Assembly (NCBI GenBank): GCA_019309685.1
Contig: JAFDFT010000149.1
Location: 1-6,244, forward strand
Direction of reading: 5' to 3'
Origin: Deltaproteobacteria bacterium
GTDB taxonomy: Bacteria > Desulfobacterota > Desulfobacteria > Desulfobacterales > JAABPS01
Length of the DNA: 6,244 bases
Made by a program: the position numbers and the translations under genes. The stretch's first letter is position 1. Each line of letters starts with the position of its first letter. A model generated the notes under the pieces. That model saw nothing but the letters and a program-made list of their open reading frames with translations, was not told the origin of the DNA and did no database searches. Positions 1 through 5,419 of this stretch are shown here, piece after piece.

Positions 1-21
1 GAACCGCAAACATTTATATTT

Positions 22-1722
22 TTACATATCTGCCTGATATGCTCCTAAATTCGCAAGTGCCACACTTCCCGGACTTACCGTAGTTGGATCAGTCATAATG
101 TTGATACACGCTGTTTTTCCGGAAGCAAACGCTTTTTCAAGAGTCGGACGAATATCTTCGATTTTATCAACGAAATATCCTACGCCGCCAAGACCTTCAA
201 CAAGCTTTTGGTATTCAACGACGCCAAGTAATGTGCCTTCTTCAATAGCATGACCCATTCGCAGTTCCTGGCTGTGTCGAATCATTCCCCAACCGAGATC
301 ATTGCTGATGACCACGACTATTGGAAGCCCCTTTCGAATGGCAGTGTTAAACTCCATAAAATTAAATCCAATGGAACCGTCTCCGGTAATCAGGCAAACA
401 CGTTTGTCCGGGTTGAGCAGTTTGGCGGCATTTGCATAGGGAAGGCCAACGCCTAAACATCCGTAAAGACCTGAATCCATATAATGACCGGGTTTGCGAA
501 TGGTTCGTGTCATGCCCATCCATACCTGTGTATCGCCGCCGTCTGCAATGACGATATCATCTTCATTACTCAGGAAGCTGTTTATTTCATGGGCAAGGCG
601 CATGGGGTGAATGGGTATGGCGTCACTTTCCCAGTTTACTCTTGCTTCCGCTTTGGAATCTTCTTCTGCTTTTTGGAGAGAAGACACCCAGTCAGTAAAT
701 TTCTTCGTAAGTTTATCGCTAATTTTCTTTTTATCAATTACACGGTTGCATTCTTTCAGTAGACCTTTAACATCACTGATAATGGCCAGATCAATGGATC
801 GATTTCTGCCGATTTCTTCGGGCTCTATGTCCACTTGAACAATTTTTGTTTCGGGTGTGAACAGATCGCCAAACAAATAAAAAAGACCCATTCGTGAACC
901 AAGAAATATAACCAGATCAGAACCTGCAAGAGCCGCAAATGCCGCGCCCGGTCTGATGGCAAGAGATGACTCAAAGCATAAAGGATGTGTATCCGGGATG
1001 GTTCCGCGGCCAAGGGATGAAGTAAAAGCCGGCATACCTGTTTTTTCTACAAAACTGGTCAGTTCTTCGTCAGCACCAGAATACCAGGCGCCGGATCCGG
1101 CGATAACAACCGGATTGTTTGCGTTTTCTATCATCTCTACAATATTTGCCGCGTTATCAATGTCAGAAGTACATGAGTTGATGGATGTATGGGTTTTTTT
1201 CACTCCTTCTACACTGGTTTCCGCATTGAGGATATCTACAGGAAGCTCCAAATAAACAGGGCCTGGTCTGCCGCTGATTGCGGTTCGATAGGCAAAGTCG
1301 ATAAATTCAGGAATACGTTCTGTTTTGTGGCATACCAGGGCTTTTTTTACCATGGGTTCAATCACAGGGCATTGTCGCATATCCTGCAAATCAAGTTTTT
1401 CAATGGACTCGATGCCAACGGAACCGGAGATAAGCACCAACGGCGAATTTGCCAGGTTTGCATTGGCAACTGCTGAAAGAGCATTCGTAAATCCAGGACC
1501 TGCTGTGACCATTGCTATTCCCGGCTTTCGGGTCATCCTGCCATATGCTTCAGCCATAAACACCGCTGCCTGTTCATGCCTGGTGTCAAATAGTGTAATT
1601 GGAGAGTTTTCAAGATATTGATAAATGGGCGTTATGTGGCCGCCGCTTAAGGTGAAGATATAATCGATTCCTTTTTCAATGAGTGCCTCCGCTGTGAGTT
1701 GACCGCCGGTGATTGTTGACAT
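22..1722 (-). CDS. ThDP-dependent lyase/synthase, benzaldehyde lyase / 2-hydroxyacyl-CoA lyase-like (acetolactate synthase superfamily)
   Basis: A complete 566-residue thiamine diphosphate enzyme, the normal length for the acetolactate synthase / oxalyl-CoA decarboxylase / benzaldehyde lyase superfamily. Such enzymes make or cleave C-C bonds next to a carbonyl in the cytosol. The N-terminal pyrimidine-binding domain (about 1-170) shows TRHEQAA with the ThDP-activating Glu50, AGPGFTN at 74-80 and Gln113. The central domain (about 190-330) includes GRGTIPDTHP. The C-terminal pyrophosphate-binding domain carries GDGS at 447 and Asn474 of SNDLGWGM, the Mg-ThDP signature. The start SGGHITPIY puts His29 where Pseudomonas benzaldehyde lyase, as I recall it, has its active-site His29; acetolactate synthases have a small residue there. 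Most pipelines would say acetolactate synthase large subunit, but no small subunit or other ilv gene is nearby, so an acyloin or 2-hydroxyacyl(-CoA) lyase role is as likely. The ATG has a strong AGGAGGT five bases upstream. Family call is firm; substrate is unknown. Confidence 0.93.
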   Translation of the reverse strand: MSTITGGQLTAEALIEKGIDYIFTLSGGHITPIYQYLENSPITLFDTRHEQAAVFMAEAYGRMTRKPGIAMVTAGPGFTNALSAVANANLANSPLVLISGSVGIESIEKLDLQDMRQCPVIEPMVKKALVCHKTERIPEFIDFAYRTAISGRPGPVYLELPVDILNAETSVEGVKKTHTSINSCTSDIDNAANIVEMIENANNPVVIAGSGAWYSGADEELTSFVEKTGMPAFTSSLGRGTIPDTHPLCFESSLAIRPGAAFAALAGSDLVIFLGSRMGLFYLFGDLFTPETKIVQVDIEPEEIGRNRSIDLAIISDVKGLLKECNRVIDKKKISDKLTKKFTDWVSSLQKAEEDSKAEARVNWESDAIPIHPMRLAHEINSFLSNEDDIVIADGGDTQVWMGMTRTIRKPGHYMDSGLYGCLGVGLPYANAAKLLNPDKRVCLITGDGSIGFNFMEFNTAIRKGLPIVVVISNDLGWGMIRHSQELRMGHAIEEGTLLGVVEYQKLVEGLGGVGYFVDKIEDIRPTLEKAFASGKTACINIMTDPTTVSPGSVALANLGAYQADM

Positions 1723-1727
1723 AATTT

Positions 1728-1734
1728 ACCTCCT
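1728..1734 (-). promoter_or_regulatory. Strong Shine-Dalgarno of the ThDP enzyme gene
   Basis: On the minus strand AGGAGGT sits five bases before the ATG at 1722, which fixes the start. Only four bases separate this site from the palindromic element that begins at about 1739, so the mRNA leader must either start inside that element or carry it. Confidence 0.85.
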
Positions 1735-1738
1735 ATTT

Positions 1739-1884
1739 GGTTTCCAACCTACAAATGGCCCTTTTTCGCAATCTCTGCGTCAACCATTGGAATTGCTTGT
1801 GCGACGTACAACTGAGTACGTCTCCGCGCAATTCCTTGGTTTCCTTGACCTTACGCAAAATTGCTCATTTGTGGATTGAAAACT
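1739..1884. repeat. Palindromic MITE-like element A (about 146 bp)
   Basis: The outer arms 1739-1757 and 1866-1884 are inverted repeats that match at 15 of 19 positions, all four mismatches being transitions; both contain ACAAATG. Inside, GGAATTGC (1789-1796) pairs with GCAATTCC (1828-1835), and GACGTAC (1803-1809) pairs with GTACGTC (1816-1822) around a six-base loop. The element is therefore a nested near-palindrome over its whole length, as expected of a non-autonomous mobile or REP-type repeat. There is no coding capacity. Similar elements with a GTACAACTGAGTACG-like core are, from memory, common in Desulfobacteraceae; copy number cannot be seen here. Confidence 0.7.
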
Positions 1885-2190
1885 CCATTATGATTCCAAT
1901 AGTTTAATTGGTGATTTTGAGTGAATATGATGAAAAAAATGCGATATCCAATTAATATTTAAAACAGACTCTATTTAATATTGCAATATTAAACAATATT
2001 AAAACATCTTAAAAAATACTATTGCAAATGATTGATTTTAGTCATACAGGTAAATTTAAAACTGTTCATAATTCTTTGAAAAAACATAGTTTTATTGATT
2101 TTTAAAAGTATTTGTGAATTAATTGCCACGAACTTTTATCAATTTCAAGATGACAGTGTTAGCGTTCAAGATTGAAACTGTAAATAGAAG
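1885..2190. other. AT-rich divergent intergenic region, non-coding
   Basis: This stretch between the minus-strand ThDP gene and plus-strand glyoxalase has no credible open frame and is much richer in A and T than the flanking genes. The palindromic hexamer AATATT occurs four times, at 1954, 1977, 1985 and 1995, two of them inside the perfect palindrome at 1974-1993. A TTGAAA at 2076-2081 followed after 17 bases by TTTTTA is at best a weak promoter candidate for the glyoxalase gene. The composition and position suit a regulatory region driving both genes, which is inference. Confidence 0.5.
1974..1993. promoter_or_regulatory. Perfect 20-bp AT-rich palindrome, candidate operator
   Basis: TTTAATATTGCAATATTAAA equals its own reverse complement with no spacer. 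A further copy of the half-site, AATATTAAA, follows directly at 1995-2003. It lies in the divergent intergenic region, about 250 bases upstream of the ThDP start and about 305 upstream of the glyoxalase start. Dimeric repressors of TetR, MarR or similar families bind sites of this size and symmetry. No regulator gene is present in the window to pair it with, and AT-rich DNA yields such palindromes by chance more often than balanced DNA, so the role is a hypothesis. Confidence 0.4.
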
Positions 2191-2236
2191 GTCATCCCGG
2201 ATCGTAGTTCGGGACAGGCTTTGATCCGGCATCCAG
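2191..2236. repeat. Short GC-rich hairpin repeat D in the glyoxalase leader
   Basis: CCGGATC (2197-2203) pairs with GATCCGG (2223-2229), and CCCG/CGGG near 2196-2213 offers an alternative fold. The text GTCATCCCGG...GGCATCCAGG is the familiar dispersed proteobacterial intergenic repeat with the 'ATCCCGGA...TCCGG.ATCCAGG' layout (recalled, not searched). It stands out as GC-rich within an AT-rich gap and ends about 60 bases before the glyoxalase ATG. Confidence 0.65.
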
Positions 2237-2288
2237 GAAATGTTCAAGGAAATGCTGCTTGCATCTTATTGGATAAATTTATTAAAGA

Positions 2289-2293
2289 AAGGA
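2289..2293 (+). promoter_or_regulatory. Shine-Dalgarno that decides the glyoxalase start
   Basis: AAGGA is placed five bases before the ATG at 2299. It supports that start over an in-frame TTG at 2221, which lies inside repeat D and would add 26 residues unlike any glyoxalase N terminus. Confidence 0.75.
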
Positions 2294-2298
2294 AAACT

Positions 2299-2718
2299 AT
2301 GAAATTTTTACACACAATGGTCCGTGTGTTGGATTTGGATATTGCCCTTGATTTTTATGTAAATAAACTGGGTTTGGTTAAAATTAGACGTATGGAATTT
2401 GAAGAGGGGAGGTTCACACTGGTGTTTTTGGCAACCGAAAAAGGGGAACCCGCAGTAGAGCTGACCTATAACTGGGACCAGGAAGAACCTTATTCTGTGG
2501 GCAGAAATTTCGGGCACCTGGCATTTAGCGTGGAAAACATCTATGAATTCTGCCAGAAGCTTCAGGAACAGGGAGTTACAATTCTTATGCCTCCCAGGGA
2601 CGGCAGAATGGCCTTTATACGTTCTCCGGATAACGTTTCAATCGAACTTTTGCAGGAAGGTAATGCTCTGAAGCCTCAAGAGCCATGGAAGTCCATGCTT
2701 GATCAAGGTGAATGGTAA
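2299..2718 (+). CDS. gloA: Glyoxalase I (lactoylglutathione lyase), bacterial Ni/Co-type, VOC family
   Basis: A 139-residue vicinal-oxygen-chelate protein closely resembling E. coli GloA, which isomerises the hemithioacetal of methylglyoxal and glutathione to S-lactoylglutathione in the cytosol. The N terminus MKFLHTMVRVLDL matches the GloA start. All four metal ligands are visible: His5, Glu54 in AVELTYNW, His73 in FGHLAFSV and Glu116 in SIELLQE. The two beta-alpha-beta-beta-beta modules span about 1-60 and 70-120. Compactness and lack of long insertions point to the Ni/Co class rather than the Zn class. The tail beyond 120 (KPQEPWKSM) is slightly longer than in E. coli. It is transcribed divergently from the ThDP gene. 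Many anaerobes lack glutathione, so the thiol cofactor could differ. Family call is strong; in vivo substrate is less certain. Confidence 0.9.
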   Translation: MKFLHTMVRVLDLDIALDFYVNKLGLVKIRRMEFEEGRFTLVFLATEKGEPAVELTYNWDQEEPYSVGRNFGHLAFSVENIYEFCQKLQEQGVTILMPPRDGRMAFIRSPDNVSIELLQEGNALKPQEPWKSMLDQGEW

Positions 2719-2727
2719 ATTTAACAT

Positions 2728-2912
2728 TGATGGCTTCGCAAAAAGACTAATTTCGGTGTTGCGCTGCATCACTCGTCACTGCAGCGTGCAATAATACGCC
2801 TCATTTCTCGGGATTTGCGTCGTTTGTTGGAGCGAAGCGGAAATCCCGCTATAAGCGGGAAACTTGAACTTTTATCTTTGACATCATAATTTTATTTTTT
2901 ACGGGACCCTGA
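2728..2912. repeat. Palindromic MITE-like element B (about 185 bp)
   Basis: This element fills most of the 232-base gap between glyoxalase and the first SDR. Its ends are degenerate inverted repeats: TGATGGCTTCGCAAAAA (2728-2744) against the complement of 2896-2912 matches at 11 of 17, including CG and a run of five A. Internal stems are CGCTGCA/TGCAGCG (2762-2768/2780-2786) and TCCCGCT/AGCGGGA (2844-2850/2854-2860). The GGCTTCGCAAAAAG end followed by TTGCGCTGCATC recalls a repeat common in Desulfobacteraceae genomes (memory, not search). It has no coding capacity. Its stems could weaken read-through from the glyoxalase gene, but no canonical stem plus T-run is present. Confidence 0.6.
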
Positions 2913-2938
2913 ACATTTACATAATATAGGAATTGAAA

Positions 2939-2944
2939 AAGGAG
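2939..2944 (+). promoter_or_regulatory. Shine-Dalgarno that decides the first SDR start
   Basis: AAGGAG lies six bases before the ATG at 2951. The in-frame TTG at 2933 overlaps this site and would only add MKKEKK, so ATG 2951 is preferred. Confidence 0.8.
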
Positions 2945-2950
2945 AAAAAA

Positions 2951-3736
2951 ATGGATTTATCTCAATTTTCTTTGGAAGGAAAAGTAGCATTAATAACAGG
3001 CGGAAGCAGGGGCATTGGCGAAGCTACAGCCATCCAAATGGCAAAGGCTGGCGCGGATATTGTTGTATCGAGTCGCAAACTGCCTGAACTGGAAAGAGTC
3101 GCTGGAGAGGTAGAAAAACTGGGACGCAAAGCAATGGCTATAGAAACACACGCTGCCCGTTTGGATCAGATCCAGAATCTGGTTGATACTGTGGTGAAGG
3201 AATTTGGCCGTATAGATATTCTGGTAAATAACGCGGGCACGACTATAGGCGCTATGGCAATGGATATTGAGGAAAAGGCGTGGGACGCTGTCATGAACCT
3301 CAATTTAAAAGGGGTCTTTTTTCTTAGTCAGGCAGCTGCAAGAGTCATGAAAAATAATGGTTCCGGAAACATTATTAGTGTCGCTTCAGTAAATGGTTAT
3401 GTGACTAATCCAATGACGTTCGTTTACTCCATATCTAAAGCCGCACTTATTATGGCAACCAAGTCCATGGCCCTGGAATGGGCTCCGCACAACATCAGGG
3501 TAAATGCCATTGCTCCTGGGTATATTGAAACAAAGCTTCTCAACGCGACATGGGCCCATCTTTCTGAAGAAGAAAAGGAATCGGTTAAGGCTGAAAGTGC
3601 CAGCGAAATTCCCCTTGGACGAATCGGTGAGCCAAAAGAAATAGCGGACGTTATGATATTTCTTGCTTCTCAGGCTTCGAGCTATATTACTGGGAGGACG
3701 TATATTGTAGATGGCGGGCTGCTCCTCAAAGGATAA
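2951..3736 (+). CDS. Classical SDR oxidoreductase, FabG-like, predicted NADP(H)-preferring
   Basis: A complete 261-residue short-chain dehydrogenase/reductase of typical classical length, a cytosolic enzyme interconverting an alcohol and a ketone. The Rossmann motif TGGSRGIG is at 16-23, NNAG at 93-96, and the catalytic tetrad is Asn118 (NLNLKG), Ser146, Tyr159 and Lys163 (YSISK), with the usual 13-residue Ser-Tyr spacing. APGYIETKL (about 194) and the C-terminal SSYITGRTYIVDGG are standard SDR features. Arg20 in the glycine loop and Arg42 after beta-2 (VVSSRK) suggest NADP(H). Automatic annotation would be 3-oxoacyl-ACP reductase, but no fatty-acid synthesis genes are nearby and the MALEWAPHNIRVN type is common in catabolic SDRs. 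It may be co-transcribed with the membrane-protein gene 98 bases downstream, as no terminator is evident between them. Substrate unknown. Confidence 0.92.
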   Translation: MDLSQFSLEGKVALITGGSRGIGEATAIQMAKAGADIVVSSRKLPELERVAGEVEKLGRKAMAIETHAARLDQIQNLVDTVVKEFGRIDILVNNAGTTIGAMAMDIEEKAWDAVMNLNLKGVFFLSQAAARVMKNNGSGNIISVASVNGYVTNPMTFVYSISKAALIMATKSMALEWAPHNIRVNAIAPGYIETKLLNATWAHLSEEEKESVKAESASEIPLGRIGEPKEIADVMIFLASQASSYITGRTYIVDGGLLLKG

Positions 3737-3834
3737 ACGCTCCTTTTTGTACAATTTCTGTATCAGTCCGCAGGAGTCAGTGAAATCATCTTTAAATTTA
3801 AAACAAATAGACAGACGAATTAATAGAGGGAAAC

Positions 3835-4317
3835 ATGAATACAACAGATAAAGAACAAAATCAACAAGGGGTAGTAAAGCTTCTTCTTGATTTAATGGTC
3901 AAGCATCATTTACATCCTATTTCGATCCATGTGCCTAATGGAATGCTGCCTTTTACGGTTATCTTTATTGTTCTGGCTACAGTCTTTGATTTGGATATTT
4001 TCTATAAAGTTTCATTTATCAATCTGGCAGCAATTGTATTAACCCTTCCTGTTGTGCTTTTCACCGGGATTGTGGAATGGAAGATTAAGTATGGCGGTAA
4101 ACTGACAAAGATATTCAAACAAAAGATCATTTCAGCAATCGCTGTTGCAATCTTAACGATTGTGCTGTTAGTTTGGTGTGTGATTTACCCGATGGATTCC
4201 GATGCGCCGAATATAATAAGATACACTTACGCGTTGACAGCGCTGATTCTTCTTATCCCTACTACGATTGCAGGGAATATTGGAGGAAAGCTGGTTTTTA
4301 AGGAGTTTGGCAAATAG
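3835..4317 (+). CDS. Small four-helix integral membrane protein, DUF2231-like
   Basis: A 160-residue hydrophobic protein with a short polar N terminus and four likely membrane helices at about 36-52, 60-80, 97-118 and 130-147. Before helix 1 sits HHLHPISIHVPNG (24-36), with four histidines at 24, 25, 27 and 32. The HP..xH.P.G pattern followed by a helix is the hallmark I recall for DUF2231-type inner-membrane proteins. Helix 2 ends TGIVEWKIKYGG and the C terminus reads AGNIGGKLVFKEFG, both also typical of that group. There is no signal peptide. A GAGGG ribosome site lies four bases before the ATG. Function is unknown: paired histidines in such bundles could hold heme b, making an electron-transfer role possible, but that is inference. 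It follows the first SDR and converges with the second. Confidence 0.75.
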   Translation: MNTTDKEQNQQGVVKLLLDLMVKHHLHPISIHVPNGMLPFTVIFIVLATVFDLDIFYKVSFINLAAIVLTLPVVLFTGIVEWKIKYGGKLTKIFKQKIISAIAVAILTIVLLVWCVIYPMDSDAPNIIRYTYALTALILLIPTTIAGNIGGKLVFKEFGK

Positions 4318-4333
4318 ATTATTTTATTAGAAC

Positions 4334-4560
4334 TTGAGACCTCTGAAAAAGTCTGAATTTTGTTCAAGTTCAAGAAAGGCGATAATTTTAACCACCCCGT
4401 ACGATCTTCCAGACTTACGGGGCAGGCATCCATACATTGAGTATTTCGAGGATTAATCCGCCAAAGTTCGGTGGAGGGTTAAAATTTGAGCCTGTCCAAA
4501 GATCCCGATTATCGGGGACGCAGAAATTGGACAAAAAGTGGCGTTTTTCAGAGGTCTTAA
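4334..4560. repeat. MITE-like element C with 17-bp terminal inverted repeats (about 227 bp)
   Basis: The ends 4334-4350 (TTGAGACCTCTGAAAAA) and 4544-4560 are inverted repeats with one mismatch in 17, including a perfect 14-bp core. Internal nested stems include AATTTTAACC (4384-4393) with GGTTAAAATT (4477-4486), CCCCGT/ACGGGG (4395-4400/4417-4422), and CCCGAT-T-ATCGGG (4504-4516). No open frame resembles a transposase, so this is a non-autonomous element. It occupies nearly the whole gap between two convergent genes, starting 16 bases after the membrane-protein stop and ending one base before the stop codon of the second SDR. Its folded RNA could end transcription from either side, since each end carries a five-base A or T run. 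Confidence 0.78.
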
Positions 4561-4561
4561 T

Positions 4562-5398
4562 TTATAACTCCATCAACTGCCCCCCAGTAATATTGATCGC
4601 CTGACCTGTAATATAAGACGACTCATCGGAGGCGAGAAATGTCACAAGACTCCCCACATCAGCTTGAGTGCCAAGTCTGCCCAGCGGAATGGTTTTACAC
4701 ATTTCCTGTATGCGCTCTTCAGATGTGGTGCCGAAAAACTGCGCTTCTAAATCAAACCGCCAGTCTGTAAGACCACTTTGAATAACGCCCGGACAAATTG
4801 CATTGGCGCGGATTTTTGATCCTGCAAGCTCTGTTGCCAGCACCTTGGTCAGCATGCTTACGCCAGCTTTGGATACAGCGTATGCGCCGTTAAACAGAGG
4901 CGGTGCCTTGCCTGCCTTAGAAGACGTATTGATGATGCTCCCTCCTTTTTCAATCATCATGGGAACAACAGCCTTGGTTACTCTGAAAACACCATGGAGA
5001 TTAAGGTCAACGGTTTTGAGCCACGCGCCTTCGTCATATTCATGGGTAGCACTGGGAACACCAAAAGAAGCACCCGCATTGTTGCATAATATATCGACGG
5101 TTTTAAATTGCTTTTTTATTTTCTCAACCATCCGTGCAATAGAATCCGTATTCGTAACATCCACATCAACAGCCAAAGTTTGAACACCAAATTCACTGGC
5201 CAGCCCATTGGCGATATCTTCCATTTCCTGTGTTGTGCCTGTAGCGACGTCTGTTTTTTCAGCTGCAAGTTGACCCAGATCAGCAATGATAATATTCGTG
5301 CCGCAAGAAGCCAGTTTTTCTGAAATAGCATAACCGATTCCATCTTTTTTTCCTGCACCAATAATAAGTGCGGTTTTTCCTTTCAAGTCTTCAAACAT
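4562..5398 (-). CDS. Classical SDR oxidoreductase, predicted NAD(H)-preferring
   Basis: A complete 278-residue short-chain dehydrogenase/reductase, slightly longer than average because of an extended segment after beta-2 (about 41-65). The nucleotide loop reads GAGKKDGIG (14-22), an SDR GxxxGxG with Ala in place of the usual Thr. NNAG is at 106-109, and the tetrad is Asn133 (DLNLHG), Ser160 (TSSKAG), Tyr173 and Lys177 (YAVSK). Asp40 at the end of beta-2 (IIIADLG) favours NAD(H), suggesting an oxidative role; the first SDR in this window looks NADP(H)-preferring. CPGVIQSGLTDW and SSYITGQAINITGG complete the family signature. It lies 21 bases after the ACAD-like gene on the same strand, probably as the distal operon gene. 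Start ATG 5398 is chosen because an upstream in-frame TTG at 5416 overlaps the ribosome site. Substrate unknown. Confidence 0.92.
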   Translation of the reverse strand: MFEDLKGKTALIIGAGKKDGIGYAISEKLASCGTNIIIADLGQLAAEKTDVATGTTQEMEDIANGLASEFGVQTLAVDVDVTNTDSIARMVEKIKKQFKTVDILCNNAGASFGVPSATHEYDEGAWLKTVDLNLHGVFRVTKAVVPMMIEKGGSIINTSSKAGKAPPLFNGAYAVSKAGVSMLTKVLATELAGSKIRANAICPGVIQSGLTDWRFDLEAQFFGTTSEERIQEMCKTIPLGRLGTQADVGSLVTFLASDESSYITGQAINITGGQLMEL

Positions 5399-5408
5399 TG
5401 GTATTATT

Positions 5409-5414
5409 TCCTCC
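5409..5414 (-). promoter_or_regulatory. Shine-Dalgarno of the second SDR, long spacing
   Basis: On the minus strand GGAGGA lies ten bases before ATG 5398, a little longer than the optimum, and falls in the 21-base gap after the ACAD-like stop codon. It overlaps the possible TTG start at 5416, which argues against that start. Confidence 0.7.
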
Positions 5415-5419
5415 AAATT

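Noticed and set aside
1..21. Terminator for the ThDP gene at the left edge
   Set aside because: Only 21 bases downstream of the stop are visible; no stem can be seen in them.
2221..2298. N-terminal extension of glyoxalase I from a TTG at 2221
   Set aside because: The added 26 residues come from repeat D and do not match the glyoxalase family; ATG 2299 has its own ribosome site and gives the canonical MKFLHTM start.
2878..2906. Consensus -35 hexamer TTGACA at 2878-2883 as promoter of the first SDR
   Set aside because: No acceptable -10 lies 16-18 bases downstream (the position reads ACGGGA). A CATAAT at 2920-2925 is too far away to pair with it and has no good -35 of its own.
3737..3834. Possible terminator between the first SDR and the membrane-protein gene
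   Set aside because: CTCCT and AGGAG can pair across a wide loop, but the stem is only five base pairs and no T-run follows.
3386..3844. 152-residue open frame on the minus strand, antisense to the first SDR
   Set aside because: It lies almost wholly inside a well-supported SDR gene, has no ribosome site or family resemblance, and its residues are the complement of conserved SDR codons.
4227..4433. Small minus-strand open frame over the membrane-protein end and element C
   Set aside because: It overlaps the coding end of the membrane protein and continues into repeat DNA; no ribosome site or homology is apparent.
4803..5183. 126-residue plus-strand open frame inside the second SDR
   Set aside because: It is fully antisense to the conserved SDR core with its catalytic residues, and has no recognisable protein features.
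5116..5361. 81-residue minus-strand frame overlapping the second SDR in another frame
   Set aside because: Same strand, shifted frame, low-complexity composition; a by-product of SDR codons rather than a programmed frameshift product.
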